A DNA stretch of 64,000 nucleotides. Source: an uncultured Alphaproteobacteria bacterium. GTDB lineage: Bacteria > Pseudomonadota > Alphaproteobacteria > MPNO01 > UBA2964. The translations under genes were made by a program, and so were the position numbers. Under the pieces are notes generated by a model, which was given only the letters and a program-made list of their open reading frames with translations, was not told the origin of the DNA and did not search any database. The stretch spans positions 1 through 64,000 of the forward strand of contig CALSLP010000003.1 of the NCBI GenBank assembly GCA_943787225.1. Direction: 5' to 3'. Shown piece after piece: positions 30,102-39,199 of this stretch (position 1 is its first letter; each line of letters starts with the position of its first letter).

Positions 30102-30752
30102 TTACTCCGCAGCCGCCGGCATTGGGCAGGTCACCCCGGTACCACCGAGCCCACAATACCCGCCTGGATTCTTGGCGAGATATTGCTGATGATAGTCCTC
30201 AGCATAATAGAATTCCGGCGCCTCGATCACTTGCGAGGTGATGCCTGTAAGTCCCGCCGCAGCCAATGCTCCGCCAAACTGTTCATGCGACGCAATCACC
30301 GTGGCTCGCTGCGCGTCTGAATAGGTATAGATGCCAGAACGGTATTGCGTACCAACATCATTGCCCTGACGCATCCCCTGCGTTGGATCATGGCCTTCCC
30401 AGAAAACCTTGAGCAACGCATCAAGACTAACCACAGAAGGATCAAACACCACCAGGACAGCCTCGGTATGACCAGTGCGGCCTGAACAGACCTCATCATA
30501 GGTTGGATTCTTGGTATGGCCCGCGATATAGCCAACCGCCGTTGTGTACACTCCCGGCGTCTGCCAGAAAATCCGCTCTGCCCCCCAGAAGCAGCCAAGC
30601 GCAAAGACAATCTGCTCCATACCTTCCGGAAAAGGCGGCTTCAACGGATTGCCATTGGCAAAGTGCTTTTCTGATACGCGCAACGCCGTATCACGGCCCG
30701 GCAGCGCTTCATCAGCTGAAGGAATCTCTATCTTGCGCGGTGAAAACCACAT
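30102..30752 (-). CDS. msrA: peptide methionine (S)-S-oxide reductase
   Basis: 216 residues. The active-site motif [10 protein letters not shown] (nucleophile Cys near residue 53) and [22 protein letters not shown] are diagnostic of MsrA. C-terminal [13 protein letters not shown] carries the resolving Cys. It reduces Met-S-sulfoxide with thioredoxin as donor. The length is typical of the longer MsrA form with a 45-residue N-terminal part ([17 protein letters not shown]). No msrB is next to it. Confidence 0.96.
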   Translation of the reverse strand: MWFSPRKIEIPSADEALPGRDTALRVSEKHFANGNPLKPPFPEGMEQIVFALGCFWGAERIFWQTPGVYTTAVGYIAGHTKNPTYDEVCSGRTGHTEAVLVVFDPSVVSLDALLKVFWEGHDPTQGMRQGNDVGTQYRSGIYTYSDAQRATVIASHEQFGGALAAAGLTGITSQVIEAPEFYYAEDYHQQYLAKNPGGYCGLGGTGVTCPMPAAAE

Positions 30753-30866
30753 ATCGCACCTCTCTGGCTAATCTGTTTCACCAAGATAGGTATTTTAAAG
30801 CCATCCCGCTAGACTCCAATGACTGCCCTACGATAGTTTTATCCCCTAAATCAGCAGGGAAAAATT

Positions 30867-32219
30867 ATGGCGGATAAAGGCTTTCGGAGTTTTCTGGACG
30901 ATCTCGATGCCGCTGGTGAACTGAAACGCATTACCAAACCAGTTGATTGCCGCCAATTATCAGCCCTCGGCGAACAGGCTGACCAAGCCACAATGTTTGA
31001 AAACATTGAAGGCTATCCCGGCTGGCGTGTCGCAACAGCGCTGGTGTCGACCCGGAAACGTCTCGCTGTCGCCATGGGCTGCACCGAAAACCGGGTGGCC
31101 TTTGAGTTTGAAGCTAAATCAGCGCGGCCGATTGATCCCGTCACTGTTGAGAATGCACCCTGCCAGGAAGTTGTGATGAAAGGCGATGACGTCGATTTGA
31201 CGTCCATTCCGCTGCCGTTGATGCATCTGTTTGACGGCGGACCCTATATTTCGGGGACTTTCGCCGTTTCCGAGGACCCGGAGCACGGCCCCAATGTTGG
31301 TTGTTACCGGCTGATGTACCGGACACCGAAGGAAACCGGGATCGATTTGGTCTCGCCATCCGACATGCGGTTCTACTATCAGCGCGCCCTCGATAAAGGA
31401 GAGCCTTTGCCGATTGCGATTGCGGTTGGCGTCCACCCCTTGGATATGTTGGCTGCCTCCTATAAAGCGCCCATCGATACCAGTGAGCTGGCCCTCGCTG
31501 GCGGGCTACGCGGCGAAGCGCTGGAAATGGTCAAATGCAAGACACTCGACCTCGAAGTTCCGGCCGACGCAGAGCTGATCCTCGAAGGTGAACTTTTGCC
31601 AATTGGCTGGACCGCTGATGAGGGGCCTTTCGGAGAATTCAGTCAGATTTCCGGCGACGTAAAATGGAACCCGATCTTCCGGATCAAATGCATCACCCAC
31701 CGGAAAAACCCGATTTTCTATATGCTGCAGATGCCGTGGGAAAATGACTGGCTTGCCGCGCCCGTCACCGAGGCCGCCGGATTGCAGGCCTTACGGATCG
31801 CCAGCGTCCAGCCCGTTGACATCCGTGCGCCCGTTGGTAGCTGCGGGTACTGGTCGCTTATCGCCTCGATCAAGAAACGGCCCGGCGAGGGAAAAAATGC
31901 CGTTGCAGCGCTGCTATCCGTCGCGGAAGTCAAATTTGTCGTCGTCACCGATGACGATATCGATATCCACGACCCTGATGAACTGGATTGGGCTATCGCC
32001 TTCCGCGTACAGGCCGATGAGGACGCGGTGATCCTCAAAGGGGCCCGGGCCAAGCATATTGACCCGAGTGTTAAGTCCTGGCTCCTGGGCAAAGGTGGGC
32101 TCCCCACGACAGCCAAGTTGGGCATTGATGCGACAATTCCCGAAGGGGTACCAAAAATACTCTATCGCCGGATCAAAAATTATGGTCGCGACCGTATCAA
32201 GCTGGAGGATTTCGAATGA
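30867..32219 (+). CDS. UbiD-family (prenylated-FMN) decarboxylase
   Basis: 450 residues. It has the UbiD fold signatures GYPGWRVA, the mid-section PYISGTFAVSEDPEHGPNVG with YRLMYRT, and the catalytic Glu-Arg-Glu region TADEGPFGEFSQISGD, which holds the prenyl-FMN and metal. It should catalyse reversible decarboxylation of an aromatic or alpha,beta-unsaturated acid. It is shorter than UbiQ-pathway UbiD (about 490), so a catabolic phenolic or aromatic acid decarboxylase is more likely. No ubiX is adjacent. The stop overlaps the start of a 60-residue gene (ATGA). Confidence 0.9.
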   Translation: MADKGFRSFLDDLDAAGELKRITKPVDCRQLSALGEQADQATMFENIEGYPGWRVATALVSTRKRLAVAMGCTENRVAFEFEAKSARPIDPVTVENAPCQEVVMKGDDVDLTSIPLPLMHLFDGGPYISGTFAVSEDPEHGPNVGCYRLMYRTPKETGIDLVSPSDMRFYYQRALDKGEPLPIAIAVGVHPLDMLAASYKAPIDTSELALAGGLRGEALEMVKCKTLDLEVPADAELILEGELLPIGWTADEGPFGEFSQISGDVKWNPIFRIKCITHRKNPIFYMLQMPWENDWLAAPVTEAAGLQALRIASVQPVDIRAPVGSCGYWSLIASIKKRPGEGKNAVAALLSVAEVKFVVVTDDDIDIHDPDELDWAIAFRVQADEDAVILKGARAKHIDPSVKSWLLGKGGLPTTAKLGIDATIPEGVPKILYRRIKNYGRDRIKLEDFE

Positions 32220-32398
32220 GCCCGCTGGCAACAACTCTCAAGACCAGCCTCGAAACAGAAGCCAGGCAATTCCATGACGTGGTTGATGATCACATGGATG
32301 TGCCTTGGCAGGATTTTCTCAAGGCATGGGGCGAGCTCCGAGAGATCGATATTCTCAAGCGAGACGACGACGGCGCTTACTTTATTGAGAAAAATTAA
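32216..32398 (+). CDS. small protein translationally coupled to the UbiD-family decarboxylase
   Basis: 60 residues, starting MSPLATTLKTSLETEARQFH. ATGA overlaps the decarboxylase stop, so it is almost certainly translated by coupling. The sequence is helical, with a C-terminal half ELREIDILKRDDDGAYFIEKN that ends like a short winged or beta-hairpin module. Not recognised as a known subunit. Some UbiD-type decarboxylases have a small accessory protein, so a subunit role is a reasonable inference, not shown by sequence. Confidence 0.65.
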   Translation: MSPLATTLKTSLETEARQFHDVVDDHMDVPWQDFLKAWGELREIDILKRDDDGAYFIEKN

Positions 32399-32475
32399 TC
32401 CCGTTGCTAGCAGTTGATTTAACAGCGCTATCGACGCATGTTGCGCGCACATAAATTCACGATGGAGATGTAAGA

Positions 32476-33957
32476 GTGACCACCCCTGACAAGTCTGACA
32501 ATCACCAAGCAATGAACTTCATCAACGGTGAGTACCGCACCGGAGGATCAAGCAAAACATTCAATAATATCAGCCCTGTAAATGGATCTCTTCTATCGAT
32601 AGTTCATGAGGCAAATGAAGCCGATGTCGACGATGCCGTCAGAGCGGCCAAGGCAGCCCTCAAGGGTCCATGGGGCACAATGCCCCTGGCTGAGCGGTTG
32701 AAGCTTGTCACCGCGATTGTCGGCGGCATTCAGGCGCGCTTTGATGATTTTCTTCAGGCCGAAGTCGCCGATACCGGCAAGCCAGTCAGTCTGGCTTCGC
32801 ATCTCGACATTCCTCGTGGTGCCGCAAACTTTGAAGTCTTCGCTGACATGATGAAGAACCATCATGACGAATGCTTCCGAATGCCCACCCCGGACGGCAC
32901 TGGCGCGCTGAACTATACTGTGACCAAGCCGAAAGGCGTTATTGGCATCATTTGTCCATGGAACCTGCCCTTGCTCCTCATGACATGGAAAGCGGGTCCC
33001 GCTCTTGCCTGTGGCAATACAGTCGTCGTCAAACCCTCAGAAGAAACGCCTTCTACAGCCGCATTACTTGGCGAAGTCATGAATGACGTCGGCGTCCCGC
33101 CGGGCGTTTATAACGTCGTGCAAGGCATGGGGCCCGGCTCTGCTGGCGAGTTCCTGACGAAACATCCCGATGTTGATGCCATTACCTTTACCGGTGAAAC
33201 CCGCACGGGCGAAGCAATCCTGCAGAATGCCGCCATCGGTGTACGGGATGTCTCGTTCGAGCTCGGCGGCAAGAACCCGGCCATCGTCTTTGCCGATTGT
33301 GATCTGGATAAGGCCATCGAAGGCACCATGCGCTCGGTTTTCGCCAATTGCGGTCAGGTTTGCCTCGGCACCGAGCGTGTCTATGTCGAACGGCCGGTCT
33401 TTGACGAATTTGTCAGCCGCCTCAAAGAAGGCGCTGAAGGCCTCGTTTGTGGTGCCCCCGAAGAAAAGTCAACCTCACTTGGTCCTCTGATCAGCAAGGA
33501 ACATCAGGAAAAAGTCCTTGGCTATTACAATAAGGCTGCTGCAGAAGGCGCAACTGTCGTTACCGGCGGCGGCGTACCTGAAATGAACGGCATGAGCGAT
33601 GGTGCCTGGATCGAACCAACGATCTGGACCGGATTACCAGAAGACTCCGCCGTCGTCCGCGAGGAAATCTTCGGCCCTTGCTGCCATATCACGCCTTTCG
33701 ATACGGAAGAAGAAGCCGTCGCCATGGCCAACGACACGCCCTATGGCCTCGCCTGTTCTATCTGGACCGAAGACCTCACCCGTGCCCATCGTGTAGGGCC
33801 GCAGATGGAGGTTGGTATCTGCTGGATCAATAGCTGGTTCCTGCGCGATTTAAGAACACCTTTTGGTGGCTCAAAGCAGTCTGGCATCGGACGAGAAGGT
33901 GGTACTTACTCGATGGATTTCTATACCGAGATCAGCAACATCTGTGTGAAGCTATAG
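32476..33957 (+). CDS. NAD(P)-dependent aldehyde dehydrogenase (semialdehyde type)
   Basis: 493 residues from a GTG start preceded by GGAGATG. ALDH signatures: ICPWNLPLLLMTWK, ELGGKNPAIVF (general-base Glu), FANCGQVCLG (nucleophile Cys) and EEIFGPCCHITPF. It is closest in wording to the 2-hydroxymuconic/aminomuconic semialdehyde dehydrogenase group, which oxidises ring-cleavage aldehydes to acids. It follows the decarboxylase pair by 77 bases on the same strand and fits an aromatic or decarboxylation pathway. Confidence in the class is high; the substrate is inferred. Confidence 0.9.
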   Translation: MTTPDKSDNHQAMNFINGEYRTGGSSKTFNNISPVNGSLLSIVHEANEADVDDAVRAAKAALKGPWGTMPLAERLKLVTAIVGGIQARFDDFLQAEVADTGKPVSLASHLDIPRGAANFEVFADMMKNHHDECFRMPTPDGTGALNYTVTKPKGVIGIICPWNLPLLLMTWKAGPALACGNTVVVKPSEETPSTAALLGEVMNDVGVPPGVYNVVQGMGPGSAGEFLTKHPDVDAITFTGETRTGEAILQNAAIGVRDVSFELGGKNPAIVFADCDLDKAIEGTMRSVFANCGQVCLGTERVYVERPVFDEFVSRLKEGAEGLVCGAPEEKSTSLGPLISKEHQEKVLGYYNKAAAEGATVVTGGGVPEMNGMSDGAWIEPTIWTGLPEDSAVVREEIFGPCCHITPFDTEEEAVAMANDTPYGLACSIWTEDLTRAHRVGPQMEVGICWINSWFLRDLRTPFGGSKQSGIGREGGTYSMDFYTEISNICVKL

Positions 33958-34075
33958 GGATAGTTCGATTGGTTGCTACCAGAATTCAATATGGCAATCT
34001 CGAATTTAGACTAAACTTCTAGCTTGAGTGTTTAATCAATTTGGATTCCGGGACTAATTGCATCGAGCGAGTTCA

Positions 34076-34979
34076 ATGAAATTCGACATTACTACAGTTG
34101 CAGACAAAATCCGGTCTGACCAAGTCGATTTATTTTCTCGATTTGACGTTAACGACGTCACTGCCCTAATGGATTCCATTGAAGAACACCGACCTTACCA
34201 CTTCATACCCCTCTCTGTTACCGAAGGTGTGGGACGCTGTTGAGAAAAAATTTGGCCGCGACGGGATCGAGGCATTTCACCGCCTTACGCTGCTAACCCT
34301 AATCGCGCAATTTGACGAACGGTCAAAATCAAAGGGTTATAGCCCGAGCATTTTGTCTCGGTTCGTACATAGTTTTCAACGGATATTCGATGCCATACAG
34401 GATCCCGCCTTTGAGCATTACAAAACTGTGGGGGATATCTTCCTCAAAGATTTAGCTCTCTGTCGACAAAGGATGTTTCCTGCAGGAGCGCAAATTGTTG
34501 TTCCTCAATCGTCTTTTCATCGCGCGCTCTTTTACCGAGGTGGCATTGGCCAGATGTCAAAATTCGCCGCATTAATGTCAAAAACCGGCGGGAATAAGAA
34601 CTGGTTTCAAATTCACACCCACCTGCTGGAACTTGAAGACTTCAACCCCAACGGTTGGGATGAATGCTATTTGCGCATCGCGGACATGCTGGCCATATAC
34701 CCGAGCGTACGCGGAATGTGGGGTGGTAGCTGGTTTTACGACCCGGCTCTCGAAGAAGTCAGTCCGCGTCTGTCCTATTTGAGAAAAGTTCCAGCGGAAA
34801 ACGGCGCTTACGTCTTTTATTCGAACATCGATATAGATGGTGGAGCGTTAGCAACATCTGAAAGCCGTAAAAAGGCATACGAAAGTGGAAACTATCTGCC
34901 AAAATCTTACTCGTTGATGTGGCCACGCCGGGCAATGCTGGATTGGGCGAAAGAAAAACGCTCCCAGGGACAAACCTGA
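34076..34979 (+). CDS. hypothetical protein, probably one gene with a frameshift
   Basis: Two open pieces overlap in different frames: 34076-34243 (MKFDITTVADKIRSDQVDLF) and 34179-34979 (from LLPKVWDAVEKKFGRDG to the end). A single shift between 34180 and 34230 would make about 300 residues. The long part is soluble, with SRFVHSFQRIFDAIQDP, FHRALFYRGGIGQMSKFAA and GMWGGSWFYDPALEEV, rich in aromatic residues. It resembles nothing I can name. Neighbours are a polysaccharide deacetylase and lipid enzymes, so a cell-envelope role is a guess. Two overlapping genes with coupling cannot be excluded. Confidence 0.6.
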
Positions 34980-35007
34980 AGCAATTTTTTTAAATCGGAG
35001 AGCAGAC

Positions 35008-36024
35008 ATCAAGCGCTTTGTTCTAATTTTCATTCTAACGATCGCGAAATACATCGGCCTGTTCAAATTATCTCGATGGTTTACAGCGAAAGATTTGCGC
35101 ATTCTCTGCTATCACGGCTGCGCGCTCGACGATGAATTTCTCTTTCGTCCCGGTCTGTTCATGACACCAAAGACATTCGAAAACCGTCTAAGCTTCATCA
35201 AAGACCAAGGTTATCCAGTTGTCGGGCTCGGCGAAGCGGTCGAAAATCTCGAAAACCACAACCTGCCATCAAATGCCGTAGCCATCACCATAGATGATGG
35301 TTGGTACGGTACTTTCAAACATCAGTATCCGGCCTTACGTCAACATGGGTTTCCATCAACCCTCTATATCGCAAGCTATTATATGGAAAAGCAGACTCAG
35401 GTCTTTAACGTCGCGCTTGCCTATGTCGTTTGGAAATCCCGGGTTCAAGCGATTGACTTCTCTGCATTGGGATTTCCCAACATAGGGTCGGCCACGTCCA
35501 CCGACGACGCAGCTGACAGCCTGTGCAAAATCGCAAATAGCATGGAGGGCTCGGCAGAACGGCAGGAACTCTTTAGAAAGACCTGTGAAACAATCGATGC
35601 CGATTGGAAGCAAATTGAATCTGACCGACTGATCTCATTCATGACCGCTGCGGAGGCAGCCGAAATTGCTGCCAACGGTGTCGATATTCAACTGCATACT
35701 CACCGTCACGTTTTTCCAGATGATAGTGAACAAATGGCAAGTCAGGAAATTATCGATAACCGCTCGTCTTTAAACGATATTGCCCGAACAAGGTTAGACC
35801 ATTTTTGTTATCCAAGTGGCGTCTACTCCGCCAACTCAGTAAAATTTCTGGAACGCCTCGATATGAAAACGGCGACAACAACAACCCCCGGATTTAATCG
35901 ACCAGGAGCGCATCCTCTCGAACTTAAGCGATTTCTCGACTCCGAATCTGTCTCAGAACTGGAATTTGAAGCAGAACTTTCTGGATTTTTTGAATTAATC
36001 CGTCGTACCGGCTACAAAATTTAA
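35008..36024 (+). CDS. polysaccharide deacetylase family protein
   Basis: NodB-homology/CE4 type. The core includes ILCYHGCALDD, AITIDDGWYGTF (metal Asp pair) and IQLHTHRHVFPD (metal His pair), then HFCYPSG. These remove acetyl (or amino-acyl) groups from an envelope or lipid-linked sugar. The open frame continues in phase upstream of the TTG at 35095 and gives a hydrophobic N terminus (KRFVLIFILTIAKYIGLF), so the true start is probably at 35008, where GGAGAG precedes an ATC codon instead of ATG. That makes about 338 residues. An ATC start or a miscalled ATG are equally possible. Confidence 0.85.
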   Translation: MKRFVLIFILTIAKYIGLFKLSRWFTAKDLRILCYHGCALDDEFLFRPGLFMTPKTFENRLSFIKDQGYPVVGLGEAVENLENHNLPSNAVAITIDDGWYGTFKHQYPALRQHGFPSTLYIASYYMEKQTQVFNVALAYVVWKSRVQAIDFSALGFPNIGSATSTDDAADSLCKIANSMEGSAERQELFRKTCETIDADWKQIESDRLISFMTAAEAAEIAANGVDIQLHTHRHVFPDDSEQMASQEIIDNRSSLNDIARTRLDHFCYPSGVYSANSVKFLERLDMKTATTTTPGFNRPGAHPLELKRFLDSESVSELEFEAELSGFFELIRRTGYKI

Positions 36025-36728
36025 ATACGCCAACCCCGCGACCTGTTAAATAAATCGGTGATCCAGTATGCCTGGGCACCGATTGCCGCGGCTGGCAGCA
36101 GCAGCCATAGAATATCGAAAACCGCGAGCACGAAGACGATCATGCAGAAATCGGCTCGGCTGAATTTATGAAAAATCAGTATGAGCCAATCCGTTAAATT
36201 CTCCGGCTTCTTCTGAACAACAGCCTGTTCTTCGCGAGTCTCAGCGTTTTCTCCAATACTCTTTTTCGCGTAATAGAAAAGATCGACAACGTAGTCGATG
36301 GTCGCCCCAGTGGTCGCGGCAATTCCACACCAAAACCAAATCACATGATCCGTGGCCATCCACGTGCCGTACCCCAGTGCCGTAAAAAACACGCTGTCCA
36401 CCAGCCAATCCACCACATCATCGAATTTCGCCCCGAATTCCGAGGACATATTCTTCAGACGCGCGATCTCTCCGTCACAATTATCAAACGTATAGCCAAG
36501 AACAAATAGCGCGCCACCAATGATAGCGTTCTGATAAGTCCCTTGCGCAAAAAACCAGGCGGCAGCCAACCCTGATAGCAACGATAATGCCGTCACGTGA
36601 TTGGGCGTCAACGGTAGCAAAATAAGGAGTTTGGTCAGACGATAGGAAAACTGCCGAACCAGCGGGAAGAGCTGTTCCGGTTTCGTCAGGGCAGGTCTGT
36701 TCTCGGAGGTCGTTTCTGAATCTGTCAT
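36021..36728 (-). CDS. CDP-alcohol phosphatidyltransferase family protein
   Basis: 235 residues with about five membrane helices. The catalytic motif D-G-x2-A-R-x8-G-x3-D-x3-D is complete in FDNCDGEIARLKNMSSEFG and AKFDDVVDW. It joins a CDP-activated alcohol (such as CDP-diacylglycerol) to a hydroxyl acceptor to make a phospholipid headgroup. Its stop overlaps the convergent deacetylase by four bases. A second member of the family is at 41433-42035. The acceptor alcohol is unknown. Confidence 0.9.
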   Translation of the reverse strand: MTDSETTSENRPALTKPEQLFPLVRQFSYRLTKLLILLPLTPNHVTALSLLSGLAAAWFFAQGTYQNAIIGGALFVLGYTFDNCDGEIARLKNMSSEFGAKFDDVVDWLVDSVFFTALGYGTWMATDHVIWFWCGIAATTGATIDYVVDLFYYAKKSIGENAETREEQAVVQKKPENLTDWLILIFHKFSRADFCMIVFVLAVFDILWLLLPAAAIGAQAYWITDLFNRSRGWRI

Positions 36729-36886
36729 CTAAATTACACTCGCCAAACCAGTCTCAGGGCCAACTCTGTCTAATAGAGCGTCCAAAACGACGCAAGGTCA
36801 TTGCCGTTCGGTCTCCACAAAGTTTCTGGTCAATACTGCCCACGCCGCTTAAAACCACGAGGACGGAGAAATCAAAACAGCACCTT

Positions 36887-37906
36887 ATGAAAATCGCGTC
36901 CTACATTGGCCTGGTTATTGGCCTCGCAATCCTGACCGGGCTGATTGCCTGGCAAGGCCTCGGCGATATTTGGGGTCTTCTCACCGCTTCGGGCTGGGCG
37001 CTTCTTTTGGTCCCTGCAATCTGGTTCCCAACCGTGCTGATGAATGCGCGTTGTTGGCATCTTTTGTTTCTGAAAGACCAGCGTCCTAGCTTCTGGCAGG
37101 CGTTTTATGCCCAATGGATGGGACGGGCAGTGAACACACTTCTGCCTGTCGCATCGATCGGTGGAGAAGTTGTAAAGGCCAGGGTCATCACACTATGGGG
37201 AACAGATGCCCGTCATGCCAGCGCATCAACCATCGTCGACAAGACCGTACAGGTAATTACACTGATTTTTTGGGGCGTCCTCGGCGTTATTCTGCTTTCA
37301 ATGATGGCGCTGGATAACGAACTGGTCGCTGCCGGTGCTGTCGGGCTTGCCCTGCTGGGCGCGGGCGTTGCTGGATTTTTGGTTGTTCAAAAAGCGGGTA
37401 TCTTCAGCATCGTCGTGAAATCCGCCCATAAGATCACCAAAGCCGAGTTTTTACACGACCTGATCGATACAGCCGAACAAATTGACGACATTGTCCTCCA
37501 GGTCTACCGGGCAAGACGCCCCCTATTCGCCGCAACCGCCTGGCGATTCGGGGCCCTGATCCTGCAAACCGGGGAAGTTTGGTTAGCCGCCTGGCTTCTT
37601 GGGTTTCCGATTGGAATTTTGGAAGCCCTCATGCTCAAAAGCCTCAGTTCCACCCTCAGCGATGCCGCCTTTGTTGTGCCAAATAGCTATGGTGTCCAGG
37701 AAGGGGCTTTCGTCGTGCTTGGTGGTCTTATTGGAATTGCACCGGATGTTGCGATAGCGGTTTCACTGGCCATCCGTATTCGAGAGTTCCTGATTGACGT
37801 TCCCGGCCTGGTATTCTGGCAACATGCCGAGGGTAAAGCGTTGATAAATCGGCGTCATTCCACCGACTCGTCGAATATGAAAACTGGATCAAATCAGAAG
37901 AGTTAA
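36887..37906 (+). CDS. HpnL-like membrane protein (LPG-synthase TM-region family)
   Basis: 339 residues, seven to eight membrane helices, with VASIGGEVVKARVITLWG, the S-x-G-G-E-x-x-K/R motif typical of this flippase-like family, and VVPNSYGVQEGAFVVLG near the end. Members lying next to hpnI-hpnJ-hpnK are called HpnL. The function is unsettled; a lipid-flipping or presenting role is the usual guess. It is the first gene of the hopanoid group, with 90 bases before hpnI, and divergent from a phosphatidyltransferase. Confidence 0.8.
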   Translation: MKIASYIGLVIGLAILTGLIAWQGLGDIWGLLTASGWALLLVPAIWFPTVLMNARCWHLLFLKDQRPSFWQAFYAQWMGRAVNTLLPVASIGGEVVKARVITLWGTDARHASASTIVDKTVQVITLIFWGVLGVILLSMMALDNELVAAGAVGLALLGAGVAGFLVVQKAGIFSIVVKSAHKITKAEFLHDLIDTAEQIDDIVLQVYRARRPLFAATAWRFGALILQTGEVWLAAWLLGFPIGILEALMLKSLSSTLSDAAFVVPNSYGVQEGAFVVLGGLIGIAPDVAIAVSLAIRIREFLIDVPGLVFWQHAEGKALINRRHSTDSSNMKTGSNQKS

Positions 37907-37996
37907 ACACCAGAACACCGCAGAAAGATTGTGCTTCAAGTGGTTACGGGCTAGACATAGCGCCCGGTCAAATAAGGCAAGCTGAGGGTTACCGGT

Positions 37997-39163
37997 TTGG
38001 ATTTCTCCATACCAACTATTCTATCTGTATTCGCGCTATCGCTGTTTGTGTTCTCCATAGGTTACATGACCATAGCGATTGGTCGCGTATTGGTATTCCG
38101 TCAGAAAACACGACGCCCCGTGCTCTCGTCAAATGATCTTCCAGTGACCGTTTTAAAGCCGATTTGTGGCATTGAATATGAACTTGCCGAAAACCTGCGC
38201 TCATTTTGTCGGCAGGATTACGCAGACCATCAGGTCATCTTTGGTGTTCGGGACAACGATGATCCGGCAATCCCCGTTATCGAAGCCGTCATTAAAGAAT
38301 TTCCCGATAGAGATATTTCGCTGGTCATCGACGACCAGATTATCGGCTCGAACTATAAGATCAGTAACCTCGCCAATATGGCAAAAATTGCAAAGCATGA
38401 TGTATTTGTCATTTCCGACAGCGACATGCGTGTCAGTGCAGACTATCTCCAGCGCGTCACCGCGCCCTTCGCAGACAGTAAAGTTGGCGCCAGCACCTGC
38501 CTATATTCAGGCACCCCCGCCAAAGGTCTCGCATCACGCCTTGGCGCAATGTTCGTCAATGACTGGTTTCTGCCGTCGGCCTTGATCCCCACTATGTTTG
38601 GCAAGCTGAAATTCTGTTTTGGGGCAACAATGGCGGTCCGGCGAAACGTGCTCGATGGCTTTGGTGGCTTTCCTGCCCTGGCCGATTTCCTCGCAGACGA
38701 TTACATGCTCGGGAAGTTTGTCGTCGAACGTGGCTATGATGTCGCTTTAGTCCCCTATGTCGTCGAGAATGTCATTTTGGAAGACGACTTAAAAAGCGTG
38801 TTTTTACACGAAATCAGATGGGCCCGGACTATTCGCTCCGTTCAGCCTGGCGGCTATGCGGCCTCTATTACCACTGAAATTTTACCCCTCTCAATATTTG
38901 CGGCCGTTGGTGCCTTCACAATGGGCGCCTCTACCCCTATGTCACTGGTGCCGATCGCTATTGCGCTGGGCATGCGGACTATCTTGCATTATGCAGTCTG
39001 TCGCGGGCTCACCAACGGTAAATCCTGCGGCGCGTGGCTGATTCCAGTACGGGACATGCTATCTTTCGCGGTGCGACTATACAGTTTTTGCGGAACCAAG
39101 GTTCTGTGGCGGGAACGGGAATTTGTTGTCCTGGCCGACAACCGTCTAAAGGTTGCTAAATAG
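37997..39163 (+). CDS. hpnI: hopanoid biosynthesis glycosyltransferase HpnI
   Basis: 388 residues, GT2/ceramide-glucosyltransferase-like with N- and C-terminal membrane segments. Motifs: SVVLKP-like VTVLKPICGIE, ISDSDMRV (D-x-D donor site), LADDYMLGK (acceptor-side DxxD) and HEIRWARTIR (Q/R-x-x-R-W). HpnI adds N-acetylglucosamine to bacteriohopanetetrol. TTG at 37997 is the best start: GAGGG is upstream and no suitable ATG exists. It precedes hpnJ by 36 bases. Confidence 0.9.
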   Translation: MDFSIPTILSVFALSLFVFSIGYMTIAIGRVLVFRQKTRRPVLSSNDLPVTVLKPICGIEYELAENLRSFCRQDYADHQVIFGVRDNDDPAIPVIEAVIKEFPDRDISLVIDDQIIGSNYKISNLANMAKIAKHDVFVISDSDMRVSADYLQRVTAPFADSKVGASTCLYSGTPAKGLASRLGAMFVNDWFLPSALIPTMFGKLKFCFGATMAVRRNVLDGFGGFPALADFLADDYMLGKFVVERGYDVALVPYVVENVILEDDLKSVFLHEIRWARTIRSVQPGGYAASITTEILPLSIFAAVGAFTMGASTPMSLVPIAIALGMRTILHYAVCRGLTNGKSCGAWLIPVRDMLSFAVRLYSFCGTKVLWREREFVVLADNRLKVAK

Positions 39164-39199
39164 GCCAGGGATTAAGATTCAGAGGATACGGAAGACAAG

